A stretch of 52,940 bases of DNA from UBA1268 sp002694955 (GCA_028066355.1 JALCBP010000012.1:1-52940); one strand, 5' to 3'; positions 7,551-16,195 are shown, counted from the first letter of the stretch. Program-made: numbers and translations. Notes: generated by a model not told the origin, from the letters alone.

Positions 7551-8951
7551 CTATTTCAGAGTGAGATCAACCCCTTCAATATAGTGACGATCTGCATTCG
7601 AAAATCTATCTATATGCCGAGATTCAACCATAAAAGCGAGGCTGAGCCGCTGGCCCTCGATAGCCCTCAGATGATAGTGAATCCAATGAAAAGGCAAATT
7701 TTCTGCCTCGCCAACGGAGGCAACCCGCAAGATCTCGGTACCATCATCGCGTTTGTATGTCGACGCAGATACCAGATTGCCAAATTGCTCCCCGAGAGCT
7801 ATTTCAATGTCATTCTCAAAATCCGAAAGCGTGAGAACATCTGACTGTGGAGGGAGTGGTGTCACGGTAACTTGGCCAATTAATGTACCTCGGTCGACAA
7901 GCCGCATCATAGAATAATCACTGCTCTCCTCTATTATTTTCCAGTTGGTTCCATAAACAACGTCATATCGATTGCAAGGATCACACATCCAGCGAAACCC
8001 ATGCTTGCCCGGGCCACGTCGAGATCTACCGTATCTAGATACTCCACCGTTCGAACTGGTAGCAACAATTCGAGGCAATGATGGTTTCTGAGAATGACAG
8101 GACATTTTAATGACTGCCTCAATGTCAATACCGGGAGCCGTATAAGATACATTTCTTGCTTCTTTAATCACGACATGAAGCATCGAGACATTGCCGGCTG
8201 TATCTCCCCCGGCTGTATCATCTCCCTTGATCCAGTCATAATTCCCATCGACTACGATCGAGGCTTTGGCGCCGCTGACTGCTCCTTCAACGTCTCCCTT
8301 GATTTTTACCACTACGCGATCGCCAGTGCTCTCCGTTATTGCGGCCTTCAGACCACCCAGATGCACCGTATCAATACAAAGCAAATCCGCAACAGCAGCC
8401 TGATTAAGCTCCCACTGGGTTCCACAAGAGTGATTGCGTGGTGGCACCAACGCATTGAGATAGATAGGATCAAATGCCACGGTGAGCAAATCAGCTTCAG
8501 GCTGTGTAAGAAAGCCTTCGCGATACCAAAAATCGAGGCCGGCTTCATGCGTGCTAACATGAATATCTTTCACGCCCTGAGGAAGTTGTGTGTTGATGCG
8601 TTCCCGGCCAACAACGGCATGTGACGTGGCGTGGTCATAGTGCCTCACCAACTCAGAAGCGTGCTCGGATCCATCGGTGTTTGCCTTGTGACGGTAAATA
8701 AGAGTCGAGTGGGCGTGAACCGGCTGTTCGACAACTTCCAATGAGTCTGATCGCTGTTCACTCCCCACTGGAAACTTCAGTTTTCCAGTGCACGAAAGCG
8801 CAATCTCAAAGGTTGAAGATAAATCGCGGAAAACGTCCGGTTCGATAGCCAAACCGAGGGTTGGATGACAAGCAACAAAACAACAGAGCCAAAAAAAAAT
8901 GTGATATATCCTGTGTCGACGCTGCGCGCATTGTTCGCAAAAGCTATTCAT
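7551..8951 (-). CDS. Secreted protein of unknown function
   Basis: 466 residues. A cationic start and a hydrophobic segment (IFFWLCCFVACHPTLGLA, about 19-36) predict Sec export, probably cut after GLA. The mature part has no enzyme motif I recognise. It is rich in beta-strand patterns, with a CDPCNRYDVVYGTNW segment and several cysteines that could form disulfides. It does not resemble a lipoprotein. A stand-alone transcription unit is likely, with infC about 230 bases downstream on the same strand. I would call it a planctomycete-type conserved hypothetical and go no further. Confidence 0.7.
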   Translation of the reverse strand: MNSFCEQCAQRRHRIYHIFFWLCCFVACHPTLGLAIEPDVFRDLSSTFEIALSCTGKLKFPVGSEQRSDSLEVVEQPVHAHSTLIYRHKANTDGSEHASELVRHYDHATSHAVVGRERINTQLPQGVKDIHVSTHEAGLDFWYREGFLTQPEADLLTVAFDPIYLNALVPPRNHSCGTQWELNQAAVADLLCIDTVHLGGLKAAITESTGDRVVVKIKGDVEGAVSGAKASIVVDGNYDWIKGDDTAGGDTAGNVSMLHVVIKEARNVSYTAPGIDIEAVIKMSCHSQKPSLPRIVATSSNGGVSRYGRSRRGPGKHGFRWMCDPCNRYDVVYGTNWKIIEESSDYSMMRLVDRGTLIGQVTVTPLPPQSDVLTLSDFENDIEIALGEQFGNLVSASTYKRDDGTEILRVASVGEAENLPFHWIHYHLRAIEGQRLSLAFMVESRHIDRFSNADRHYIEGVDLTLK

Positions 8952-9614
8952 TTCCCGGCCCTTTAAACCCTGAGTCGCACCAGTCAGTTTCTCGGCAACT
9001 ACCAGAAAGCAAGCACTCTGTCCAAAATCGGTTTCTGGCGGCCGGTCTCTATAACGAAGCTAAACTCGACCCAATTAGGGGAAGCGTGTGAAGCCACAGC
9101 ACAGAGACAGGAGCCATAGGTGAGCCACCAGAAAACAACTCCGGGCACTTTCACTCGACATATTCGAATGAGACAGTTACAATGCAGGCAAATACTAAGT
9201 GTCCAATTAATAAAATCCCTATAAATCAAACATCTATCGCATAATCAGCAGATTGACTGAAAACACCCTGAGCCATGAGACAAAACTGTAAGTCCAGTGC
9301 CGGAAACGATTTACGGCTGAATAAGGGCATGTGCAGAACTTGCATAATCCGAACTTTTATTGATTTTCTAAATTTTTTGCTGTTTCAACAAACCATCTGT
9401 CCCACTGCGACGTATAAAGAAGGTGTCCGCAAACAAGGTGTGGTGGGGTCAAGGAGGATCCCGAAGCGTGGACGCAGGATTGGTTTCATTGCCTGTAATG
9501 GGGATGTGACGGGGCTTCAAGTTCTTTGTCGGCATCGTGGATGAGCGTAGGGGTGAGTTGACGCTGTTGTCGAAGTTACTGGGAGCACGGAGCATTCCGC
9601 CATGGAGGAGTTTC
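8952..9614. other. Divergent intergenic region, largely unexplained
   Basis: 663 bases between the secreted-protein gene (minus) and the sigma factor gene (plus). The first 470 bases are AT-balanced with no supported ORF. From about 9430 to 9610 the plus strand becomes markedly G-rich and purine-rich, unlike its surroundings, and short open frames run through it on both strands. It could be a structured leader or a decayed gene. A strong ribosome site, GGAGGAG at 9604-9610, serves the ATG at 9615. Confidence 0.5.
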
Positions 9615-11108
9615 ATGCGTTCAAACATTCTAAAAGACGATACATGTTCTTTCATTCGTATTCACGACGACAATACATGCGCTGGTGGTGCACAATCCGT
9701 CAATCTTTGCAACACCACTGCTCCAGATGAGGAAGTTCTCTCAATTGAAGATCTTGCGAGAAGATTTAATGTTTCAACAAAGACCATCTCGCGCTGGCGA
9801 AGCCATGGACTTGTAGCACAACGCGTTGTCATTAACGGCCGTAAACGTGTCGGCTTCCTTTCCAGTGCTGTTGATCGTTTTGTCCATGAGAACCCAGGAC
9901 GAATCCAAAGAGGAAGTCGGTTCAGTCAGTTAAGCGACGAGGAACATGACAAACTCATCGGCTGGGCTCGTCGCCTCGCGTCTGCAGGTGCCTGCCCGGC
10001 TGACGTGCACCGCCGCATTGCAAATCGTCTCAATCGCAGTGTAGAAACAATTCGATACACAATTAAAAGATACGATCAAGAAAACCCTGAATCAGCAGTT
10101 TTTCCAAATGCAGATGGAAAATTACGTCCAGAAAGTTGTGCACGTATTTTTCGTCATTACCAGCAAGGGGAATCGGTAGAGTCAATTGCCCGCCGGTACC
10201 ATAGAAGTCGGGCAAGCATCTACCGAATCGTTCTAGCACAACGAGCAACGGCAATCTCCCAACTGCCACTTGACTACATGCCAAATGCTCTCTTCGCGAG
10301 AAAAAGCGCAGAGAAAGTTGTTTTCCAGCAGTTTCCAGAAAATGCAGATGCTCCCAAACGGGTTCGACGACCAACTGGATTGCCTGCTTATCTAGCAAGT
10401 TTGTACGAAGTGCCATTGCTTACTCGGGAACAAGAAGTCTGGTTATTTAGAAAGTTCAATTACCTGAAATACAAGGCAGCAACTCTACGCGAGCAATTAC
10501 AGCCAGAGCGGCCTAGCGGGCGATTGATGGATCAGATTGAACTTCTTTATCAGGATATTGTCGATCTTAAAAACAAAATTGTACGATCGAACCTTCGCCT
10601 TGTTGTCTCGATAGCGAAGCGGCGAGTGTCGGCTTCGGATAGTTTTTTTGATCTCGTGAGCGATGGCAACATGTCATTGATGCGAGCAGTAGAGAAGTTC
10701 GACTATGCTCGTGGAAATAAATTCAGCACCTATGCATCGTGGGCAATAATGAAAAACTTTGCTCGTACGATTCCGAACGAACATAAAGTACGTGATCGTT
10801 TCCGTGCGGCTGACATAGAATTCCTACATGCTACTGCTGATGAAAGTACTGATGAAAGCTATAGAAGGATGGCTGAGTCAGACAGGCTTCATCAGGTAGA
10901 AAAGTTTCTCGATCGGCTCGACCCGAGAGAACAGACAATTATTGTCCGTCGTTACGGTCTCAATCACGAACATGACCCTCAGACCCTCAAAGATGTTGGG
11001 TCGGCTCTCGGAGTCACAAAGGAACGTGTCCGACAAATTGAAGCAAAAGCTCTCGAGAAGTTGCGAAAAGCAGCCGAGACTGAAGCAATGCTTCCGGAAA
11101 TAGGCTAA
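9615..11108 (+). CDS. Sigma-70 family RNA polymerase sigma factor with N-terminal HTH modules
   Basis: About 497 residues from the ATG at 9615, chosen because GGAGGAG lies just before it; an upstream in-frame GTG at 9537 has no such site. The first about 200 residues hold a MerR/excisionase-like HTH (LSIEDLARRFNVSTKTISRW, near 42) and two further HTH-like segments (DVHRRIANRLNRSVETIRYT and ESVESIARRYHRSRASIYRI). The sigma core follows: region 1.2 (LPAYLASLYEVPLLTREQEV), region 2 (NLRLVVSIAKRR, DLVSDGNMSLMRAVEKFDY, FSTYASWAIMKNFART), a very short region 3, and region 4 (LDRLDPREQTIIVRRYGL, GVTKERVRQIEAKALEKLR). It directs RNA polymerase to promoters. The extra modules suggest control beyond a housekeeping RpoD. 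Confidence 0.9.
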   Translation: MRSNILKDDTCSFIRIHDDNTCAGGAQSVNLCNTTAPDEEVLSIEDLARRFNVSTKTISRWRSHGLVAQRVVINGRKRVGFLSSAVDRFVHENPGRIQRGSRFSQLSDEEHDKLIGWARRLASAGACPADVHRRIANRLNRSVETIRYTIKRYDQENPESAVFPNADGKLRPESCARIFRHYQQGESVESIARRYHRSRASIYRIVLAQRATAISQLPLDYMPNALFARKSAEKVVFQQFPENADAPKRVRRPTGLPAYLASLYEVPLLTREQEVWLFRKFNYLKYKAATLREQLQPERPSGRLMDQIELLYQDIVDLKNKIVRSNLRLVVSIAKRRVSASDSFFDLVSDGNMSLMRAVEKFDYARGNKFSTYASWAIMKNFARTIPNEHKVRDRFRAADIEFLHATADESTDESYRRMAESDRLHQVEKFLDRLDPREQTIIVRRYGLNHEHDPQTLKDVGSALGVTKERVRQIEAKALEKLRKAAETEAMLPEIG

Positions 11109-11144
11109 CCATTCACGGTATGAGCCCAAAGAAAAGGAAGAGAA

Positions 11145-11184
11145 AGCGGCCCTATGGCGAACCTCGGTTCACCATAGGGCTGCT
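11145..11184. terminator. Bidirectional terminator hairpin between convergent genes
   Basis: AGCGGCCCTATGG (11145-11157) pairs over 13 positions (one G-T) with CCATAGGGCTGCT (11172-11184). Inside, GAAC/GTTC adds a second stem closed by CTCG. T-rich sequence follows on the plus strand (TATTCTGTTGTTACTT), and on the minus strand the other side reads TTTCTCTTCCTTTTCTTT. It touches the stop codon of the aminotransferase gene and ends both transcripts. Confidence 0.85.
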
Positions 11185-12479
11185 TATTCTGTTGTTACTT
11201 CATTCTGATGTGCTCGTAACTCTGATCCAATGGCACGGCCGATCTGCTTGACGGCTTGCCTGATTCGATTTTCATTTTCGATTAATGCCATTCGCAAAAA
11301 ACCCTCACCGGCTGGACCAAAACCAGCCCCCGGACTTACGGCCACATCAGCTTCCTCTAAAAGTTTTGCGGCAAAGTCCATGCTGTTCATCCGGCTTGCA
11401 AATGGCTCGGGGATTTTGGCCCACACGAACATGCTGGCCTTGGGAACCTCCACTTGCCAACCAATACGGCCCAATCCCTCACAAAGCACATCACGGCGTC
11501 GTTGGTAAACCTGCGACTGATTGGCAACATCAGCTTCCCCATTACGCAACGCTACTATCGCTGCAATCTGGATAGGACGAAACATTCCGTAATCGTAATA
11601 TGTTTTTACTGTCCCCAACGCTTTGATAATGTCGGCATTGCCGGCACAAAAACCGACTCGCCAACCAGCCATACTGTAACCTTTGCTCATCGTGGTGAAT
11701 TCGACAGCACGTTCTTTCGCACCCGCTACTGCCAAGATGCTCGGTGTTTCATATCCATCAAAGACCACGTCGGAATATGCCAAGTCGGAGATAACAGGGA
11801 AATCGTATTGTTTTGCAACTGAAACGACATCCTCATAAAAATCTTTTTCTACAACTGTTGTTGTCGGATTATGCGGGAAATTAACAACCAGAACTTTCGG
11901 CGGCCCGGCCGTACTTTCACAGCGGGCTGATATTTCAGATAGAAACCGATCCGGTTTGGTTGTATCGATGGCAATTGGATTACCGGAGGCCAACGCCACA
12001 GCGTAGACATGGGCTGGGTAGGAAGGAGCAGGCACAATAACATCGTCGCCAGGATTAATCATCGCCAGGCAAAGGTGCCCGAATCCCTCTTTTGAACCGA
12101 GTGTGCCAAGCACCTCTGTCTCCGGGTCAAGTCGCACACCCCATTTACGAAGATATCGAGAGGCTACTTCTCTGCGTAAACTCACAACGCCAGTTGCAGG
12201 GGCATATCCATGATTGCGGCTATCGCTCGCTGCCTCGGCAAGCTTGTCAATAATAAACTTGGCTGGAGGATCTGACGGATTCCCCATGCTCATATCGATG
12301 ACATCACAGCCACTGCGACGCTTCTCATATGTAAGTTTATTGATCCGTGCAAAGAGGTACGGTGGGAGTTGCTCAATGCGTGACGCAGCCTGTATGTGCA
12401 AATGCTTCTCCTCTGCCATTTTCTTAACCGACATTCGTAGGCTTTTAGTCGACACCGCTAGATGCCTGTTGGCAACCAT
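11184..12479 (-). CDS. PLP-dependent aminotransferase, AlaC / LL-DAP aminotransferase-like
   Basis: 431 residues from the longest start; an ATG at 12419 (MAEEKHLHIQ) gives about 411 residues and matches AlaC-type N-termini better. Fold-type I class I/II features: RIEQLPPYLFARINKL, MSMGNPSDPP, VVNFPHNPTT, and the PLP lysine in TTMSKGYSMAGWRVGF. AlaC-type enzymes make alanine from pyruvate and glutamate, while relatives make LL-diaminopimelate. Substrate choice cannot be settled from sequence by eye. It is convergent with the sigma gene (shared terminator) and lies downstream of the foldase gene on the same strand, 147 bases apart. Confidence 0.88.
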   Translation of the reverse strand: MVANRHLAVSTKSLRMSVKKMAEEKHLHIQAASRIEQLPPYLFARINKLTYEKRRSGCDVIDMSMGNPSDPPAKFIIDKLAEAASDSRNHGYAPATGVVSLRREVASRYLRKWGVRLDPETEVLGTLGSKEGFGHLCLAMINPGDDVIVPAPSYPAHVYAVALASGNPIAIDTTKPDRFLSEISARCESTAGPPKVLVVNFPHNPTTTVVEKDFYEDVVSVAKQYDFPVISDLAYSDVVFDGYETPSILAVAGAKERAVEFTTMSKGYSMAGWRVGFCAGNADIIKALGTVKTYYDYGMFRPIQIAAIVALRNGEADVANQSQVYQRRRDVLCEGLGRIGWQVEVPKASMFVWAKIPEPFASRMNSMDFAAKLLEEADVAVSPGAGFGPAGEGFLRMALIENENRIRQAVKQIGRAIGSELRAHQNEVTTE

Positions 12480-12626
12480 TACAGTAGTTTATCGCTCAAC
12501 ACTGCTCTACGGGAGTCTCGTTTCACAACTCTCCGGAATAAATCCGTTTAATTGGCGAACCATCACCGTAAACGCTGTGCTTTTGTCGGCGACTACACCC
12601 CAAGGCAACGTTAGAATAGGAAGTAG

Positions 12627-14549
12627 CTATTTCACCAAAGGCTCGTCAAACGACGCTGGCGACACACTACGGGATGACTTTTCCGCGGCTCGACTCCCAG
12701 CACGAGGCCTTGATAGTTCTTTTGTTTCACGCTGAGTTAGTGTCGACGGTGGCATCTCGCTTGCTGCAGGAAGGGGTTTTTTTGGTGACTGGCTTGTGCC
12801 TGCAAGAAAATTATCAATAGAGGCTGATTCTCTTAGGTGGGTGAAGTAACGTGCCATTTCTATTCGTTGTTTTTTCTCAAAAATATCTCTATACAACTCA
12901 TCACGGACCTCACTGAACGTTACTTCTACCGGTTTAGTGTATCCTTCGCATAGCAGGATCATAAATCGATCAGCTATTTGGATTATGCCAGATAACTCAC
13001 CAGGTTTTAATGCAAATGCTTCCCGCTCCAAAGCAGGCTGCCCGCTGTATTTCTGAATAGGCGGAACCTCACCTCGCAAAGCCTTACTTGTTGGATCGAC
13101 TGAGTATTGCTCGGCCAGATTCCCAATAATTTCTGGCGTTGGATTCTGTCTTGCTAGCTGCCATACCTCCTGTGCCCGACGTTGATTATCGAGTACGACT
13201 GCTCTACACCTAACTCGAGGACCAAAGGTTGCTGTAAAAGCTTTATCGAGATCATCTTGGGTCACGGCTACAGGACCTACGAGCTTCTTCAAAGCGACAG
13301 TAGGCCGAACGATATCGGTTAAATAAAACTCGATGGACTGTCTATTCTCTTTTGATATTCGTTCAAGCCAAGTAGGAATATCCGGCTTGCCTTCTGGGGT
13401 CTGAAAGCCCATTGATTCAGCTGCTCGCGCAACTTCAGCGTCGACATCTTCTTGACTCACTACTAATTCCTGCCGAGCGAGGGCCTGGTTTAGAAGAACT
13501 CCTGTGAGTAGTGCTTGTAGAACATCTTCACCATACCGTTCAACACAAACAGCACGAACATCACTAATCGTAATTGGGTGGCTATTCACGCGTGCAGCCA
13601 CATCAGGTGATGCGAGCCTTGAATCTGGATTATTTAAAGCATTCTCGATAACTGCGTCCGCCTGAAGCTCTGCAAAAATCTTGCTAGAAAGCACACGTGA
13701 TTGCTTTTCGCGAAAAGCCTCTGCCAGACGAGGTCGTACGTCAGAAAACTCGACATCCGAAGCTGGCAAATGCCCTTCACATTTGATGATGATAAATTGG
13801 TCCGCAACCCGGACGACTTCAGAGATCCCGCCTTCAGCAAGTGCAAAGGCCGCTGACTCAAAATCAGCAGAACCAGAAAAATGTCGAATTGGCTGGACCC
13901 AACCTCCAACACTTGCGCTACCGATATCAACAGATTTTTCTCTTGCTACGACACCAAATGAATCCGGGTCTTGAAGGACTTCGGCTCGTGTTTCTTCGGC
14001 CTCTTTTTGGCTACCCAGCACAATTATCCGAGCCTTGACCGTAGGGCCGTATTGGTTCTGGAATTGTTCCCTTAATTGGCCATCTGTTGGTTCAAGGCTG
14101 CCTTTAGCAAGTCGCCTCAATGCAATCATCGGCCACACAATGTCTTCCCGATATTGTTTTTCAGAAACGCCGCGTTCGCGTTGAATGAGTGAAATCCATT
14201 CATCCCGTGGCACATTAAACCGACGCGACATCTCATTGATCTCATTATCGACATCAGCAGTTGTCACTGCGACACCGTTACGCTCACAGGCTTGTTCAAT
14301 AATGACTTTATTAATGAGCGAGCCAACAACAAGCGATCCGTATCTGGCCAGACATGCATCAGCCAACTCGGCATCACTAATATTTGTCCCGTTTACAATT
14401 GCTGCTGGTTTCGTAGATGGAAACTCCGCAGCCGACTCGACGGCCAATGACTCAAGGATGCAGCAGAACGATAGCAGAGGCAGGAGAACAATGCGCTGAA
14501 TTAGTTTCCGAACCCGCGACGGTGACGTGAAGCAAAAGAAATGTTGCAT
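12627..14549 (-). CDS. Exported SurA/PrsA-like foldase with two parvulin domains
   Basis: About 640 residues from the ATG at 14549, preceded by GAGGG; the upstream ATG at 14591 lacks a ribosome site. A signal segment (IVLLPLLSFCCILESLAVES) leads into two tandem copies of the same unit. Each has a SurA-N-like helical part (AAIVNGTNISDAELADACLA; AARVNSHPITISDVRAVCVE) and a PPIC rotamase domain (VKARIIVLG...ASVGGWVQPI...IIKCEG; VRCRAVVLD...GEVPPIQKYSG...ILLCEG). Such proteins help fold envelope proteins. The C-terminal about 60 residues are Ser/Pro/Arg-rich and probably disordered. The whole looks like an internal gene duplication. It is divergent from cysK. Confidence 0.86.
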   Translation of the reverse strand: MQHFFCFTSPSRVRKLIQRIVLLPLLSFCCILESLAVESAAEFPSTKPAAIVNGTNISDAELADACLARYGSLVVGSLINKVIIEQACERNGVAVTTADVDNEINEMSRRFNVPRDEWISLIQRERGVSEKQYREDIVWPMIALRRLAKGSLEPTDGQLREQFQNQYGPTVKARIIVLGSQKEAEETRAEVLQDPDSFGVVAREKSVDIGSASVGGWVQPIRHFSGSADFESAAFALAEGGISEVVRVADQFIIIKCEGHLPASDVEFSDVRPRLAEAFREKQSRVLSSKIFAELQADAVIENALNNPDSRLASPDVAARVNSHPITISDVRAVCVERYGEDVLQALLTGVLLNQALARQELVVSQEDVDAEVARAAESMGFQTPEGKPDIPTWLERISKENRQSIEFYLTDIVRPTVALKKLVGPVAVTQDDLDKAFTATFGPRVRCRAVVLDNQRRAQEVWQLARQNPTPEIIGNLAEQYSVDPTSKALRGEVPPIQKYSGQPALEREAFALKPGELSGIIQIADRFMILLCEGYTKPVEVTFSEVRDELYRDIFEKKQRIEMARYFTHLRESASIDNFLAGTSQSPKKPLPAASEMPPSTLTQRETKELSRPRAGSRAAEKSSRSVSPASFDEPLVK

Positions 14550-14598
14550 TTTGTTGCCCTCTATCCGCAGATGCCTCGGTGAGATACCCACCCTTCAC

Positions 14599-14624
14599 TC
14601 AATGAATTGGCTTCAATGAATTGG
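14599..14624. repeat. 12-bp tandem direct repeat in the foldase leader
   Basis: TCAATGAATTGG occurs at 14599-14610 and again at 14613-14624, a 14-base period. It lies 50-75 bases upstream of the foldase start. A period near 14 does not match one helical turn, but repeated half sites of a regulator are possible. Confidence 0.7.
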
Positions 14625-14680
14625 GAAGGTAGGGTGTCTGGCCTGTTCAGATCAAGCACAATCCCCACGTTTCCCTGCGA

Positions 14681-14738
14681 TTTTCTCGTGAAAAAATAAG
14701 ATATTTTCACGAGAAAACTTATTTTTTCACACTTGAAA
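14681..14738 (+). promoter_or_regulatory. Candidate attenuator/operator upstream of cysK
   Basis: Two perfect inverted repeats overlap. Repeat A pairs 14681-14694 (TTTTCTCGTGAAAA) with 14704-14717 across a 9-base loop and is followed by CTTATTTTTT, so it looks like an intrinsic terminator with a T-run. Repeat B pairs 14688-14700 (GTGAAAAAATAAG) with 14718-14730 and would consume part of A and the T-run, as an antiterminator does. The same stretch also reads as three TTTTC-N(4-6)-GAAA dyads, which would suit a protein operator. Confidence 0.6.
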
Positions 14739-14793
14739 GGTGAACTTGCCGATAATACTGAATAAATGGATTTCGCAAGCAGGAGGATTTTTA

Positions 14794-15756
14794 ATGAGTT
14801 CAGCAATCACACCCATGGGAATTCGGGACGATATTACGCAATGCATTGGCCGCACGCCTCTAGTACGCCTGCAAAGAGTGACGGAGAACAGCAAGGCCAC
14901 AGTCATTGCAAAAATCGAGAATATGAATCCACTCTGGAGTGTAAAAGACCGAATCGCCTGCGCGATGATTGATGCTGCTGAACAAGATGGCAAACTTGAT
15001 CCAGATACAGTCGTGATTGAACCGACAAGTGGCAACACAGGCATCGGCCTTGCCTACGTCTGTGCAGCGCGTGGCTACAAGCTCCGTGTCACTATGCCTG
15101 AAAGCATGAGCCTTGAACGTCGTCGGATGTTAAAGGCACTCGGAGCGGAACTTGTCCTGACACCTGCTGCAGAAGGCATGCCGGGTGCTGTTCGGCATGC
15201 AGAAGACATCACCAGTTCAAGTAGTCATTTTTTCATGCCCCAACAATTCAAAAATCCTGCTAATCCAGATGTTCATAGAAAAACAACTGCGGAAGAAATT
15301 TGGGCTGATACAGATGGTCAGGTTGACATCATCGTTTGTGGGGTCGGCACTGGTGGAACCATTACTGGCTGCGGCGAAGCACTCAAGGCGAAAAAACCAG
15401 AAATCCGTGTTGTCGCTGTTGAACCCTTAAATAGTCCAGTTATTTCTCAGCAATTAGCTGGTGAGGCGATTAAGCCAGGAAAACATATGATCCAGGGCAT
15501 TGGTGCTGGCTTTATACCTGACATTCTCAACCTCGACATTATTGATGAAGTCGTGAAAGTCGACGACGAAGATGCCATGGAAACTGCTCGACAACTTGCT
15601 AAACGCGAGGGCTTGATGTGTGGCATCAGCTGTGGTGCCGCTGCGTGGGGTGCCCTCGAGGTGGCTAAACGGCCTGAAAATGCTGGAAAAATGGTAGTGG
15701 TTGTCCTTCCTGATCTTGGTGAGCGATATCTCTCGACACGGCTTTTCCCTGAATAA
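14794..15756 (+). CDS. cysK: Cysteine synthase (O-acetylserine sulfhydrylase)
   Basis: 320 residues from the ATG at 14794, seven bases after a perfect AGGAGG (14781-14786); the longer ORF start at 14740 has no ribosome site. The PLP enzyme joins sulfide to O-acetylserine to make cysteine. Seen: IGRTPLVRLQ, PLP lysine in NPLWSVKDRIA, substrate loop PTSGNTGIG, phosphate loop GVGTGGTITG, and a GISCGAAAWGAL segment near the end. Length and motifs fit CysK/CysM; CysK versus CysM is not separable here. A candidate attenuator lies about 60 bases upstream. Confidence 0.94.
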   Translation: MSSAITPMGIRDDITQCIGRTPLVRLQRVTENSKATVIAKIENMNPLWSVKDRIACAMIDAAEQDGKLDPDTVVIEPTSGNTGIGLAYVCAARGYKLRVTMPESMSLERRRMLKALGAELVLTPAAEGMPGAVRHAEDITSSSSHFFMPQQFKNPANPDVHRKTTAEEIWADTDGQVDIIVCGVGTGGTITGCGEALKAKKPEIRVVAVEPLNSPVISQQLAGEAIKPGKHMIQGIGAGFIPDILNLDIIDEVVKVDDEDAMETARQLAKREGLMCGISCGAAAWGALEVAKRPENAGKMVVVVLPDLGERYLSTRLFPE

Positions 15757-15857
15757 ATACACTCACCACGACTGCGGATATCTGGGCTGTCTCTTGCCTC
15801 GGTAGTAGTGGCTGGTAGCATCACAAACCTCTAGCTTTGCTATGAGAAGTGTCACTC

Positions 15858-15941
15858 GCCCGAGTGGCGGAATTGGCAGACGCGCAAGATTCAGGTTCTT
15901 GTCCAGGCAACTGGGTGGAGGTTCAAATCCTCTCTCGGGCA
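15858..15941 (+). tRNA. tRNA-Leu (anticodon CAG)
   Basis: The acceptor stem pairs GCCCGAG with CTCGGGC. The anticodon stem CAAGA/TCTTG frames the loop TTCAGGT with anticodon CAG. A long class II variable arm (CCAGGCAACTGG) and the TTCAAAT T-loop follow. It is 84 bases long and CCA is not encoded. Confidence 0.96.
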
Positions 15942-16021
15942 CTTATTGCTGTTCAAGTAGTTTCTTTTCTAGAAATAGCACTTATCATAGACGGCTGTGG
16001 TATGGAGTACGGCTAAACTAA

Positions 16022-16051
16022 ACTCTAGTACACCCGACTCTAGTACACCCG
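16022..16051. repeat. Two perfect tandem copies of a 15-mer
   Basis: ACTCTAGTACACCCG occurs at 16022-16036 and 16037-16051 with no spacer. It lies between the two tRNA genes, outside both. No function is evident; a replication-slippage duplication is the simplest reading. Confidence 0.8.
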
Positions 16052-16117
16052 AAATTGATGCCTGCCGTTTGGTAGGTGATTATCCGCGGCCGCTCTTGGC
16101 TGTGGGTACAAAAATGA

Positions 16118-16191
16118 GGGCCTCTAACTCAATTGGTTAGAGTAGCGGTCTTTTAAACCGTTTGTTCCGGGTTCGAGTCCCGGGGGGCCCA
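16118..16191 (+). tRNA. tRNA-Lys (anticodon TTT)
   Basis: The acceptor stem pairs GGGCCTC with GGGGCCC (one T-G pair). The anticodon stem CGGT/ACCG frames CTTTTAA, anticodon TTT. The T-arm is CCGGG-TTCGAGT-CCCGG. It is 74 bases long and CCA is not encoded. It ends four bases before the 3' end of the convergent gluQRS gene. Confidence 0.96.
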
Positions 16192-16195
16192 CTTT

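Noticed and set aside
9449..9655. Minus-strand ORF of 68 codons overlapping the sigma gene start
   Set aside because: It covers the ribosome site and first codons of a well-supported gene, has no recognisable motif, and lacks its own ribosome site.
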